From: Rubrobacter aplysinae
Lineage (GTDB): Bacteria; Actinomycetota; Rubrobacteria; Rubrobacterales; Rubrobacteraceae
NCBI RefSeq assembly: GCF_001029505.1
Contig: NZ_LEKH01000007.1
Coordinates: 92,560 to 156,559, forward strand
Length of the DNA stretch: 64,000 nucleotides
Direction: 5' to 3'
The notes below the pieces were generated by a model. That model saw only the letters and a program-made list of their open reading frames with translations, did no database searches and was not told the origin of the DNA. Positions 1-7,750 of the stretch are shown piece after piece. A program made the position numbers and the translations under genes. The first letter of the stretch is position 1, and the number at the start of each line of letters is the position of its first letter.

Positions 1-1
1 C

Positions 2-697
2 GTAAAGCGCTACCGGGGCCTTGGGGTGGACTTCGAGGAGCTCGTTCAGGAGGGCACTCTCGGCCTTATCCGGGCCGCCGAGAAGTTCGACCACACCAGG
101 GGCCACAAGTTCTCCACCTATGCGACCTGGTGGGTGCGCCAGGCCGCCGGCCGTGCCGTGACCAATAAGGCCCGCGGCGTGCGCATCCCGGTCCACTACC
201 AAGAGCAGCTCCGGGCGCTAAGAGAGGCCGAGAAGAAGCTGTCGGCGTCTATGGGACGAGAGCCTTCCGAGGAGGAAGTGGCCGCAGAGCTTGCGGTAAG
301 CCCGCAGAAGGTCGCCCAGATGAAACGGGTCCGGCTGCCGGTGGCGAGCCTGGAAGCGCCGCTTGGGGGGATGTACGAGGGTGGCGAATCGGAGCCGGAT
401 TCGCCCGCACTGTCTTCGGTACTCGCCGACGAGGGTCCGGGGGTAAACCCCGAAGAGGAGTCTTTGGATTCCTCCGAGCGAGAACATGTAGGGTGCCTTT
501 TGGAGCTCTTACCCCCCACCGAACGTCACGTCCTGCGCCGACGTTACGGCCTAGACGGCGGGCGGGTGTGGACCCTCAGGGAGCTAGCAGAGGAGTCCGG
601 CGCCCAGAGGGAGTTCGTGCGCCAGCAACAGAAGCGGGCAGAGCGGCGTTTGAGGAGCATGCTCGCCGCGGACTGGGATGAGCGAAAGACCGGGTAG
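2..697 (+). CDS. RpoD/SigA-like sigma-70 factor, 5' truncated by window edge
   Basis: Sigma-70 family RNA polymerase sigma factor that directs promoter recognition. The reading frame is open back to the first base of the window (residues VKRYRGLGVDFEEL lead into the first GTG at 26), so the true start lies upstream. Region 2 is clear: GLIRAAEKFDHTRGHKFSTY followed by TWWVRQAAGRAV, the -10 recognition helix. Region 3 (REPSEEEVAAEL) follows, then an acidic linker, then region 4 with LLPPTERHVLRRRYGL and a helix-turn-helix (TLRELAEESG). It resembles the primary or group 2 family, but the region 4 recognition helix (AQREFVRQQQKRAERRL) diverges from SigA. An accessory, plasmid-borne sigma is likely. 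Family certain, role inferred. Confidence 0.9.
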   Translation, partial: VKRYRGLGVDFEELVQEGTLGLIRAAEKFDHTRGHKFSTYATWWVRQAAGRAVTNKARGVRIPVHYQEQLRALREAEKKLSASMGREPSEEEVAAELAVSPQKVAQMKRVRLPVASLEAPLGGMYEGGESEPDSPALSSVLADEGPGVNPEEESLDSSEREHVGCLLELLPPTERHVLRRRYGLDGGRVWTLRELAEESGAQREFVRQQQKRAERRLRSMLAADWDERKTG

Positions 698-777
698 GAA
701 ATTACCGTGCCAAGATCCCGAACTGTACTGGTAATCCCTCCCCCACTGGTTCTTCGCCCGATTCTCCTTGCAAGCTT

Positions 778-799
778 TTCCTACACTGTTCCTACACTG
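778..799 (+). repeat. Tandem 11-bp direct repeat
   Basis: Two adjacent perfect copies of TTCCTACACTG (778-788 and 789-799) lie in the 208-bp gap between the sigma factor and the next gene. They sit about 110 bp upstream of the ATG at 906 and could be an activator or repressor site. No function is evident. Confidence 0.6.
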
Positions 800-905
800 T
801 GGATGCGCCACATTCCCGGCTACGTTTGGCACCGCCCGCGCCGGCGAACTTATCTAAACATTGCCCCAATGAACATGATCTATCGTAAAGAAGGAGGAAG
901 ATTCC

Positions 906-1799
906 ATGACAAGACCCGGAGCGGATGCCCGGCGGACCACGATGCTAGACAAGCTCCTCGAAGCGGGCGCTGGGGGCTTTGGCACCGGCCCCGGTCTCGC
1001 CAGCGTCCTGGAGAGCGCGATCCCCATTGAAGCCAGCGAGCCCTTTAGCTACCTGCGCGAACGCACCCAGCACGTCCACGAGGAAGGCCCGGGAGGAGAT
1101 CTCTCGGCGGCCGACTTCCCGGACTGTCACCCTGAGGGTTTGGCCGTTTTGGCAGAACTCGCCGGAGGGCGGCACATGGACGCGATTCCGCCCGTGTTCT
1201 TCGAGGGCTCCTTTCCAGCCGATAGGGCCACCGCCTTCGATCCGCGTCCTGGCGAGACCGCTGGGATGGTCAGCACCGACCTCGAAAGCGTGAATGCCGG
1301 GGTGCTCGTGTTTTGCGGCGAGGACTTGCCAGAGAGGGTTGGCATCTCGCTACCCGATCAGACGCGCTACGTGTTGCGCGTAGTGCCTTACGTCGACATT
1401 GGAGCCGGCGCCACGAACATACACGGGCCGCCGATAATGTGGCTGATCCCGGTATCGGAGCACGGCGAGGTACTGGTGGAGCCAATAGACAAGGACATTG
1501 CTATCTTCGTCTACCCAACCCCCGAAGGCTCTGACTGGGACCAGGATCAGGGTGCGCGTATTGTCCACCAGAGCCTGCGGTCAATGCTCTACGGCGTGCT
1601 GTTCGCAATGTGCTGCGCAAATTCCACAGCCAATTCGACAACCGAGTGCGTCACGGCCGGATCACCGTCTTCGGCCGGGATCGGCACGCTGCACATTTCG
1701 GCACTTACCCAAAAGCTCGACCGGGAAGGGAAAGCTAAAGAGCTTGGCCTGGGCCACGCCCTTACGGTATGCCGTGAGGCATTCGGGCCTCTAGGCTGA
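906..1799 (+). CDS. Hypothetical protein, 297 aa
   Basis: I do not recognise this protein. The start is set by a strong ribosome-binding site (AAGGAGG, 891-897) eight bases before ATG 906. Codon third positions are G/C rich, as in its neighbours, so it is very likely real. The N-terminal half is acidic and loop-rich. Residues about 140-200 look like a beta-rich domain (RYVLRVVPYVDIGAGATN, then WLIPVSEHGEVLVEP). A Cys pair (AMCCAN) sits near residue 235 in a Ser/Thr-rich stretch. There is no signal peptide or membrane span. It stands alone between the sigma gene and decayed sequence, so context gives no function. Confidence 0.7.
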   Translation: MTRPGADARRTTMLDKLLEAGAGGFGTGPGLASVLESAIPIEASEPFSYLRERTQHVHEEGPGGDLSAADFPDCHPEGLAVLAELAGGRHMDAIPPVFFEGSFPADRATAFDPRPGETAGMVSTDLESVNAGVLVFCGEDLPERVGISLPDQTRYVLRVVPYVDIGAGATNIHGPPIMWLIPVSEHGEVLVEPIDKDIAIFVYPTPEGSDWDQDQGARIVHQSLRSMLYGVLFAMCCANSTANSTTECVTAGSPSSAGIGTLHISALTQKLDREGKAKELGLGHALTVCREAFGPLG

Positions 1800-1807
1800 G
1801 AGGCTAG

Positions 1808-1909
1808 GCACACGCGGATCGCGCCGGGCTACTGAACCTGATCTCCGACTACCCTTTGCCCAGGGTGATCCTGGTGCACGGCAAAGGTGGCGCGCGGGTA
1901 ACCCTTTAG
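1808..1909 (+). pseudogene. Decayed fragment of a beta-CASP/RMMBL metallo-beta-lactamase-fold nuclease
   Basis: A 33-codon stretch between two in-frame TAG codons (1805 and 1907) reads AHADRAGLLNLISDYP, then LPRVILVHGKGGARVTL. This matches the conserved end of beta-CASP and RNA-processing metallo-beta-lactamase proteins, where a HADR-like motif is followed about 20 residues later by a V(F/I)LVHGE segment. No start codon or rest of the gene is present, so it is a remnant. The match is by eye and short. Confidence 0.5.
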
Positions 1910-2024
1910 AGTCCCTACACAAGGACCGCAAGGTGGTGCAGGCGATCAACGGGTCAGTGGTGGACCTCGCAAGCCGCCGTAGTACGGCAAGGCCGCACGC
2001 GGCAATGCGCACCACCTCGCTAAC

Positions 2025-2312
2025 GTGGGCGATTTTGAGCACGCTGCGGGAGAAAACCAGCCCTCGGAATATAAAGACAAATGTTTGCATTTTCAAACAA
2101 ATGTCCGGCCTTCCTCTTCCCCGCACAAGGTTAGCAGGTTTAACACCCATGCAGAAGTGTGGGTGGAAGACGGGTTGGTGCTGATGAAGTTCCCGGACGA
2201 GGTGGACGTCGAACATCTTTTTCACAGGGGGCGCTACCGGATGGAGCTAAGGCGGAGTATGGATGCAGATCAACAAGATTTGCGAGTGGAGATCCTCAGA
2301 GGTCCATCCTGA
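2025..2312 (+). CDS. Doubtful small ORF or gene remnant, 95 aa
   Basis: The C-terminal half (VWVEDGLVLMKFPDEVDVEH onward) looks protein-like, with acidic/hydrophobic alternation, and ends just before the AT-rich par region. The N-terminal half runs across an inverted repeat (2076-2105) and has no convincing ribosome-binding site before the GTG at 2025. Translation could begin at an internal GTG or ATG (for example 2184), giving about 43-52 residues. It may be the end of a decayed gene. I recognise no family. Confidence 0.25.
   Translation: MGDFEHAAGENQPSEYKDKCLHFQTNVRPSSSPHKVSRFNTHAEVWVEDGLVLMKFPDEVDVEHLFHRGRYRMELRRSMDADQQDLRVEILRGPS
2076..2105. repeat. Imperfect inverted repeat upstream of par
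   Basis: Arms GACAAATGTTTG (2076-2087) and CAAACAAATGTC (2094-2105) match at 10 of 12 positions around a 6-bp AT-rich spacer. The AT content contrasts with surrounding GC-rich DNA. It may be a protein-binding site or part of a replication/partition region. No T-tract follows, so it is not a good terminator. Confidence 0.55.
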
Positions 2313-2327
2313 TCGAAATCCGCCTGC

Positions 2328-2426
2328 TGATTAACTAAATTATCAGTAAACTAAAAAATCAATTAACTGAATAATGAGTTTGCTGATTAGTTGATTAATC
2401 AATTAATCGCGCGTATCCTATAAACC
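2328..2426. promoter_or_regulatory. AT-rich centromere/operator-like repeats and parA promoter
   Basis: A very AT-rich 100-bp segment carries repeated variants of TTAACTGA/TGATTAA: TGATTAACTAA from 2328, AATTAACTGAATAA from 2361, TGATTAG from 2384, and the perfect palindrome TGATTAATCA at 2392-2401 followed by another AATTAATC. The same palindrome recurs just after the par genes. Arrays of this kind flanking a ParA/RHH operon are typical of centromeres that also act as operators. A -10-like TATCCT (2414-2419) lies 7 bp before the parA ATG, and no Shine-Dalgarno is visible, so the mRNA may be leaderless. Confidence 0.6.
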
Positions 2427-3047
2427 ATGATAATCACGGTCACTAGCCATAAGGGAGGAGTGGGCAAGACTGTTACGGCTGTACACCTTGCCGCTTATCT
2501 CAGTTGGCATACGGGTATGAGTAATGAGGCGTCAACCCTGCTAGTGGATGCAGATCCAAACCACAATGCCCTGCGCTGGCAGCAGCGTGGAGCGCTGCCC
2601 TTCAGTGTCGTAGCCGAAGAACAGGCGGCGGAACACGCCCCAAAGCACCAGCATATAGTCATAGATACACAAGGCCGTCCAGGTAAAGATGATTTAGAAG
2701 CGTTGGTACAGGGCTGTGATCTACTGGTGATCCCTTCTATGCCGGATGCACTCTCGCTGGACACCTTGATGCTAACTATCGGGGAGCTCGAAGAGCTAGG
2801 TCGAAAAGACGGGTATCGGGTACTTTTGACTTCGGTGCCGCCTTGGCCTATACGATCCGGCAGCAAAGCGAGAAGGACCCTAGAAGATCTCGGAGTACCA
2901 CTATTCGACGCCGAAATACGTCGTAGGGAGGCATTTCAGAAAGCAGCCATTATGGGCGTGCCTGTATATGATGCTAAAGACAGACGGGCTACAGACGGCT
3001 GGAATGACTATTGCCGGGTAGCGGAGGAGATCACCACACAAACATGA
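2427..3047 (+). CDS. parA: ParA-family partition ATPase
   Basis: Walker-type ATPase of the ParA/MinD superfamily, expected to segregate the plasmid with its DNA-binding partner. The deviant Walker A KGGVGKT is at residues 9-15, with the signature lysine KGG present. Walker A' is LLVDADPN (residues 38-45) and Walker B-like IVIDTQG is near residue 75. At 206 aa it is a short ParA with no N-terminal HTH, like the type Ib ParA/ParF group that pairs with small ribbon-helix-helix partners. The next gene fits that partner and overlaps by 4 bp. Regulation probably comes from the RHH protein binding the AT-rich repeats upstream. Function is a family-based inference, quite secure. Confidence 0.9.
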   Translation: MIITVTSHKGGVGKTVTAVHLAAYLSWHTGMSNEASTLLVDADPNHNALRWQQRGALPFSVVAEEQAAEHAPKHQHIVIDTQGRPGKDDLEALVQGCDLLVIPSMPDALSLDTLMLTIGELEELGRKDGYRVLLTSVPPWPIRSGSKARRTLEDLGVPLFDAEIRRREAFQKAAIMGVPVYDAKDRRATDGWNDYCRVAEEITTQT

Positions 3048-3481
3048 GTACCGACCGAACTAGTAGCACAGGATTTGACTGGCTAACAAAAAGGAATTCC
3101 GATAGCGAAACCGACACGAGAGCTCCTTCGAGCGTGCCGGAGAAGGAGAATGAAGGTCCAAGCGAAAAGGACTCCTCTAAATCCTCTAAAGAGCCCCCCC
3201 GTCCTTCGCAGAGGGGTAACGCAAAAAGAAGTAACACACCGCGAGGGAAAACGGGATCGGCGCCAAAAAAGGGAAAGGCATCCAAGAGCAGAAATCCAGA
3301 TTATGATCTTATGGGGGTTTATATCCGGAAGGAAGTCCGAAGACAGATTGATCGAGCGATAGCTGCTCGGAAGGCATCCGAAGAGAAGGTGCAATACAGT
3401 GATCTCGTTGAGGGGCTAATAGTCGAGTGGTTAGATAAGCAAGGATTTCCGCCAGAGTCAGAGGAGTCCGAAAATCAGTGA
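3044..3481 (+). CDS. Probable partition partner (ParB/ParG-like), C-terminal ribbon-helix-helix
   Basis: 145-aa basic protein whose ATG lies in an ATGA overlap with the parA stop, so the two are translationally coupled. I prefer this start to the upstream TTG at 3011. Residues 1-85 are low-complexity and charged (Ser/Lys/Glu/Arg), hence probably disordered. Such tails in ParG/CopG-like partners stimulate the ParA ATPase. The C-terminal 50 residues (MGVYIRKEVRRQIDRAI, then QYSDLVEGLIVEWLDKQG) fit a strand-helix-helix RHH DNA-binding fold. Its likely targets are the TGATTAATCA-type repeats on both sides of the operon. No ParB N-terminal nuclease/CTPase domain is present. Confidence 0.75.
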   Translation: MSTDRTSSTGFDWLTKRNSDSETDTRAPSSVPEKENEGPSEKDSSKSSKEPPRPSQRGNAKRSNTPRGKTGSAPKKGKASKSRNPDYDLMGVYIRKEVRRQIDRAIAARKASEEKVQYSDLVEGLIVEWLDKQGFPPESEESENQ

Positions 3482-3483
3482 TT

Positions 3484-3524
3484 TTAGTTAACTGATTAAG
3501 CAATTGTCTGATTAATCAGTTAAT
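3484..3524. promoter_or_regulatory. Downstream copy of centromere-like repeats
   Basis: Immediately after the RHH gene stop, TTAGTTAACTGATTAA (3484-3499) and TGATTAATCAGTTAAT (3509-3524) repeat the motif seen upstream of parA, including the identical palindrome TGATTAATCA at 3509-3518. A centromere on both sides of a par operon is inferred. The rest of the gap to 3645 holds nothing I recognise. Confidence 0.55.
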
Positions 3525-3644
3525 GGGCACTGGATAGAGCAAGCCACACATGTTTGCTTTGGGTACTGGTCCTGAACATCGCATGCACGCGTCTTGAGTC
3601 TGCAGAAGACCAGGAAGTAGGGGAGAGGAACAAGCCTAGATGCT

Positions 3645-4379
3645 TCATCCGACCGCCCGGACCCTTTGTGCCACGGGACCGCGCGAGCTCGAAGCGGGCT
3701 CGTAGAGGACGTACTCGCCGGACTCCAGCTCCCGGTCGTCCCGGATCTCGGAGCGGTGGAAGAATACGTCGCCGCCGCCGGGCCGTACTATAAACCCGAA
3801 ACCTTTCTCGGAGTCGAAAAATTTAACTTTTCCCGGCTCGCCGGTGGCGCCGGCTGCGTGTGTGCCGTGATCGACTTGCCAGCCAGTACCCGCGGCCTTT
3901 TCCGGTCCTCCAGTCGCTGCATCCGCTGCGTCATTGCCGCCGAAGATCGAGAAAAGATCCGGGCTCTGTGCAGTATCTCCTGCGGGAGCTGGTTTGAGGA
4001 TGATCCGGCAGGGCTCTATGACTACCCGGACATCACTCACACCGTCGAACCCTTCGCGGAAGCGGGGATCGTCGGCGACCGCCGGGTCCAGCCACAACCC
4101 GTAGCCCTCCTCGCCCTGGTCCAGCACTCCCTCGAAGACACTCACCGGCTTATCCAGTGTCTCGGCTTCGCCGGACGGGGTGGAGGGGGCCTCCCCGCCT
4201 CTGGGGCGCATGATCCGGTTGCGCGAGCGGAAAGACTGTACCGAGGAGGACGTGGTGCCGAGAGCGGTCCCTATCCACTCGTCCGAACGGCCCTGTGAAA
4301 CCCACTGCTCTATCTCGGTGCGGTGCTTCGAAAGCGAAATACGCCTACGCTTACCGCCGGCGTGCTGAGAGTGTTGCAT
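3645..4379 (-). CDS. HTH-like N-terminus fused to a C-terminal cold-shock domain
   Basis: 244-aa protein. Residues 182-244 form a complete cold-shock (OB-fold) nucleic-acid-binding domain: GKVKFFDSEKGFGFIVRP with RNP1 KGFGFI (192-197) and RNP2-like DVFFHRS (204-210). Residues 11-60 (basic; SLSKHRTEIEQWVSQGRSD, then SSVQSFRSRNRIMRPRG) resemble a small helix-turn-helix. The middle (80-135) is an unassigned globular segment and 135-180 a Gly/Ala linker. Standard CspA proteins are about 67 aa, so this is a long fusion, probably a plasmid-encoded RNA/DNA-binding regulator. It is convergent with the par operon and divergent from the helicase gene. Confidence 0.75.
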   Translation of the reverse strand: MQHSQHAGGKRRRISLSKHRTEIEQWVSQGRSDEWIGTALGTTSSSVQSFRSRNRIMRPRGGEAPSTPSGEAETLDKPVSVFEGVLDQGEEGYGLWLDPAVADDPRFREGFDGVSDVRVVIEPCRIILKPAPAGDTAQSPDLFSIFGGNDAADAATGGPEKAAGTGWQVDHGTHAAGATGEPGKVKFFDSEKGFGFIVRPGGGDVFFHRSEIRDDRELESGEYVLYEPASSSRGPVAQRVRAVG

Positions 4380-4521
4380 TAGACCTCCGCGTTGGCGCCC
4401 AAATGATTGCCCGATAAATACTCGTCAATAATACTCGCCAGTACATAGTAACGTACAGGACTGATACTGGACTGCACGGATGGCGAAACTATCCTTGAAA
4501 ATCGCCATATAACCGGCATTA

Positions 4522-4569
4522 GCAAGGGTAGACCGTGGTGGATAAGCAAGGGTAGACCGTGGTGGATAA
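4522..4569 (+). repeat. 24-bp tandem duplication across a translation start
   Basis: Two perfect adjacent copies of a 24-bp unit (4522-4545 and 4546-4569). Each contains AAGGG followed by GTGGTGGATAA. The second copy supplies the GTG start of the helicase gene. The first copy would start a peptide in the same frame that stops after six codons (GTG GTG GAT AAG CAA GGG TAG, 4535-4555). It looks like a recent slippage or a leader/decoy start. Confidence 0.8.
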
Positions 4570-6658
4570 GCCCAACACTACCCGCAGCCTCGACGATACC
4601 TTAGAGGCCGTAGACGCTCTCTTCGCCGCCGATGGACCTCTCGCGGAGATCAAGGACGGCTACAGTCCGAGACCTGAACAGATCCAGCTCGCCAAGGAGA
4701 CTGCGAGAGCCGTCCACGGCGCGGACACCCTGCTCGGGGATTGCCCCACGGGTGTAGGAAAGGGACTTGGCTACCTTGCGGGTGGAGTGCTAGCCGGAGG
4801 TAAGCTGGTGGTCTCCACGGCCACTCTCGCGCTCCAAGCGCAGCTCCTTAACCAGGACCTGCCGCTACTGCGTAAGGCGGTATGTAGGCTCTACGGCTAC
4901 CCGGAGGAGGAGGGCTTCTCGTTCGCCGTGATGAAGGGTAGATCTAACTATCTCTGCATCAACCGCTACGAGAGCACCCTGCAGCAGCCCGGTATGCTCG
5001 ACGGAAACACCCTCCAGGACCTCATAGACTTCCGCGAGTCCACCGAAACTGGCGACAGGGAGGACCTCCATAAACCCGTACCCGCCAGCCGGTGGCTCGA
5101 GGTAGCGTCAGATGGCGAAGACTGCGCTCCAAATGCGTGCAGTTTCCGAGAACAATGCTTCTACTATGCTCACCGCGACAAGGCCGCATCAGCGGACGTG
5201 ATCGTGGTCAACCACGCTTTGCTTCTTGCGAATGCCGCCTCCTACGGCAATATCTTCGACGTCGGAGGCCGTCACCTAGTCGCGGACGAGGCGCACCGTC
5301 TCGAGGAGGTTATGGGGGAGGCCTTCGGCCTCAAGGTGTCAAACTGGCGCATCAAGTACGCCATGCGCCAGGCGCTCAAGAAAAACGAGGATCTGAAAGA
5401 GTACACCGACCGGGCCGAGTCCGCCGGTGACTTATTCTTCGAGGGGCTGCGTGAAAACGTCGAGCTTGGCTCCGAGGAAGCCGCCCCATCCTCTTACTCC
5501 ACGCTCTACGATTCGCTTCAGTCGGTAGAGAGGCTTCTAAGGAACGACCCGCGCGAGGAGGCGAACAACCTCTCGTTCATGGTCATGCGGGTGCGAAAGG
5601 ATCTCAAGGCGTTCTACTCCGATCCTCTCGCAAGCCACACTTACTCGGTGGTTGCCGGCAGATCGACAGATCCCAGGCGCAAGCCATACCCGGAGCTGCG
5701 TTCGTGGCTGATCGAGACCGGGGAGGTTTTCCGCGACGAGGTGCTCGGTCTGTTCGCCGATAAGGGCAAGGTCCTGGTCTCTGCGACCTTGGCCTCCTCG
5801 CGCAAAAAGGGCAGTGGGGGAGAATCCAGGGGCTCTTTCAGATACGCCCGCGAGCGGCTCGGCCTAAGAGAGGAGGACCTCGAGGCGGCTCTGAATGCCG
5901 AGAATGCCGAGCTGGACGAGGACGGGTTGCCGGCCGGAGCGTGCCCGGCCGGTGAGATAAGGGAGCTGGCATCGCCGGAGATCTTCGACTACTCCCGGCG
6001 CGCGCTGATCTACACGGAGCCCGCCAGCAACAATACGGATAAGCCAGCAGCCGACCTCGACACCGTACGCCGCACCGAGGAGCTCGTAGAGATCGCGGGC
6101 GGCAACACTCTCGTCTTGCTCTCTACCTCGCGCGCGGTGCGGGCTTTCCAGGAGAACTTCGAGACCGATTATCCGGTCAGATTCCAGGGAGAGGACTCCC
6201 CTGGAAGACTGGTGAAGTGGCTGCGCGAGACCGAAGGCGGAGTGCTAGTGGGCACGCGAATGTTCTGGGAGGGTTGTGACGTCTCGGGTGAGGCTCTTGG
6301 CTGCGTGGTCATTGATAAGGTACCTTTTGCTGCCCCGGACGATCCGGTAATAGCCGCCCTGGTATCCCGAGCGGGCAAGGATTGGTTCCGCTCTGTTACT
6401 CTGCCGAAGGCTCAGGTCGCGCTCAGGCAGGGCGCGGGAAGGCTAATGCGGACGGCCACGGACAGAGGCGTGATAGCCCTGCTGGATCCCAGGATAAACA
6501 CCAAACCCTGGGGCAAGGCGGTGATGAACAGCCTGCCCGGTGCGCCGATTACCGACTCCATCGAGGACGTGCGCCGACTCTCGGGTACGTACTTCGGCCA
6601 CAGAGGATCAGCCGGCCCGGAGCCTACGGATCGCCGGGACGACCGCCGCCGGGCGTGA
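4559..6658 (+). CDS. dinG: DinG/XPD-type iron-sulfur superfamily 2 DNA helicase
   Basis: 699-aa 5'-3' helicase of the DinG/Rad3 group, which unwinds forks, D-loops and R-loops with ATP. A Q-motif-like RPEQ is at residues 38-41, Walker A DCPTGVGKG at 61-69 and DEAH at 243-246. Four cysteines that would hold a 4Fe-4S cluster are C133, C189, C194 and C200 (NYLC, GEDCAPNAC, EQC). C-terminal motifs VGTRMFWEGCDVSG and RQGAGRLMR are intact. There is no N-terminal exonuclease domain. The start is GTG 4559 or 4562, inside the second copy of a tandem duplication. DinG proteins are often SOS-induced, but I see no LexA-like site here. Confidence 0.9.
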   Translation: MVDKPNTTRSLDDTLEAVDALFAADGPLAEIKDGYSPRPEQIQLAKETARAVHGADTLLGDCPTGVGKGLGYLAGGVLAGGKLVVSTATLALQAQLLNQDLPLLRKAVCRLYGYPEEEGFSFAVMKGRSNYLCINRYESTLQQPGMLDGNTLQDLIDFRESTETGDREDLHKPVPASRWLEVASDGEDCAPNACSFREQCFYYAHRDKAASADVIVVNHALLLANAASYGNIFDVGGRHLVADEAHRLEEVMGEAFGLKVSNWRIKYAMRQALKKNEDLKEYTDRAESAGDLFFEGLRENVELGSEEAAPSSYSTLYDSLQSVERLLRNDPREEANNLSFMVMRVRKDLKAFYSDPLASHTYSVVAGRSTDPRRKPYPELRSWLIETGEVFRDEVLGLFADKGKVLVSATLASSRKKGSGGESRGSFRYARERLGLREEDLEAALNAENAELDEDGLPAGACPAGEIRELASPEIFDYSRRALIYTEPASNNTDKPAADLDTVRRTEELVEIAGGNTLVLLSTSRAVRAFQENFETDYPVRFQGEDSPGRLVKWLRETEGGVLVGTRMFWEGCDVSGEALGCVVIDKVPFAAPDDPVIAALVSRAGKDWFRSVTLPKAQVALRQGAGRLMRTATDRGVIALLDPRINTKPWGKAVMNSLPGAPITDSIEDVRRLSGTYFGHRGSAGPEPTDRRDDRRRA

Positions 6659-6851
6659 AGTAGCGCCGGAACACCTCAAGGGCCAGTGCTGCCCACACCC
6701 CGAGTAGCACCAGCGCGCCCGCAAGCCACGTGATAAGAGTGGTTACGGAGCCTGACGCAGGTGCAGTGAGCCCCATTAGCAACAGCGCCGCCGACATCAA
6801 CAATAAGGCAAGGGCCAGCCTGTTTGCCGAGAGGTGTTTAATACCGGGCAT
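6624..6851 (-). CDS. Small membrane protein, two transmembrane segments
   Basis: 75-aa protein with two hydrophobic helices: residues about 11-32 (LALALLLMSAALLLMGLTAP) and 38-60 (TLITWLAGALVLLGVWAALA), joined by a short loop. It ends with a charged Gly/Pro-rich tail. Its 3' end overlaps the convergent helicase gene by 35 bp. No family is recognised. No strong ribosome-binding site is obvious, but the composition is convincingly that of a membrane protein. Confidence 0.55.
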   Translation of the reverse strand: MPGIKHLSANRLALALLLMSAALLLMGLTAPASGSVTTLITWLAGALVLLGVWAALALEVFRRYFTPGGGRPGDP

Positions 6852-6889
6852 CTCGATGCTCCACTTCTCTATTCTTATGCCACAGGCGC

Positions 6890-7576
6890 TTACAGATAGC
6901 GCACCTCGTCCTCGGGCATGTACTGTGGCTCCTCAATCTCCTCCTCGACCGCGCGGCTGTTCTCCCAGATCGCCAGCTTCTCGTCGTGGGTGAGCTTGCG
7001 CGGCGGATCATCGAAGGTCCAGTGCTCGGCGGCCATGAACTCCTCGAAGGTCTCTTCGGGCTGCTCTTCGTCCTCGCCGGTTAGCCGCTCGAGCTCCTCG
7101 TCGATATCCTCCTTTACGTGGTGCTCTCTCGGCGTAAGTCTCTCTACCTCGTGGGGAGGGAGACGGCTGGCGTGAAAGCCACCCTCTCCGGCCGGGTACA
7201 GCGCCCAGGTGCGGATCTCCTCGACCATCTTCGGCACGTGGTACTCGGGAGCGGTCTCGGAGACAGTGTTGGTCAGCACGACATGCGCCACGTCGCCCGT
7301 CTCGGCCACAGCCCCTGATAGCTTGCGGTACAAGAGCCTAGCCATCACCCGCTCGGCCTCGTCGTCCTGGCGAGAATAGTCGACCTGGCCGGTCCTCTCG
7401 TTACGCAGCATCATCGTGGACCAGCCACCACGGGACAGCCTGTCGGAGCGGATCTCTATGTGGCCCACGCCGGTCACGCACTCCTCGGCGGCCTCTATCA
7501 TCCCGGTGATGGACCGGGTCCTCGCCCGCTTGCGCGCGCTCTCTTTTTCTCTATCTTCTGTCATGCTGGTATTCAT
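6890..7576 (-). CDS. Hypothetical acidic protein, 228 aa
   Basis: Unrecognised protein. I place the start at ATG 7576 (MNTSMTEDREKE) because AAAGGAG lies 8 bp upstream, rather than at the longer 7645 start. The N-terminal 45 residues are highly charged. The middle (SITGMIEAAEECVTGVGHIE, later ARLLYRKLSGAVAETGDVAH) looks globular. The C-terminal 80 residues are strongly acidic (EEDIDEELERL-like runs) and probably disordered. It is expressed leftward with the other accessory genes. Function unknown. Confidence 0.65.
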   Translation of the reverse strand: MNTSMTEDREKESARKRARTRSITGMIEAAEECVTGVGHIEIRSDRLSRGGWSTMMLRNERTGQVDYSRQDDEAERVMARLLYRKLSGAVAETGDVAHVVLTNTVSETAPEYHVPKMVEEIRTWALYPAGEGGFHASRLPPHEVERLTPREHHVKEDIDEELERLTGEDEEQPEETFEEFMAAEHWTFDDPPRKLTHDEKLAIWENSRAVEEEIEEPQYMPEDEVRYL

Positions 7577-7686
7577 TGTAGCGGCTCCTTTCTCGTGATC
7601 TTGAACGTTCTTATGGACTCGGCTCACGGTCGACCTGGAAGTCACAGAGCGGGGTAGCGCAGGTACTGCATGTTCGCAACCGGATA

Positions 7687-7750
7687 GGCCCCGGCGGTCC
7701 AGCTTTGGCTACCACATGGTAGGCCGGGAGCTATCCATACCGCCGGGGCC
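7687..7750. terminator. Inverted repeat with 12-bp arms (possible terminator)
   Basis: GGCCCCGGCGGT (7687-7698) and ACCGCCGGGGCC (7739-7750) are perfect complements. A second small inverted repeat (TACCACATGGTA) lies inside the 40-bp loop. It falls in the 370-bp stretch between the genes at 6890-7576 and 7946-8197. No U-tract follows, so it would be an atypical terminator or an mRNA-stabilising structure. Confidence 0.5.

Noticed and set aside
1791..2225. Leftward 144-codon open frame across the 1.8-2.2 kb gap
   Set aside because: Low-quality composition, crosses the beta-CASP-like remnant and an inverted repeat, no ribosome-binding site.
2328..2412. Iteron-type replication origin
   Set aside because: No Rep gene or DnaA boxes nearby; adjacency to parA and the matching downstream copy favour a partition site.
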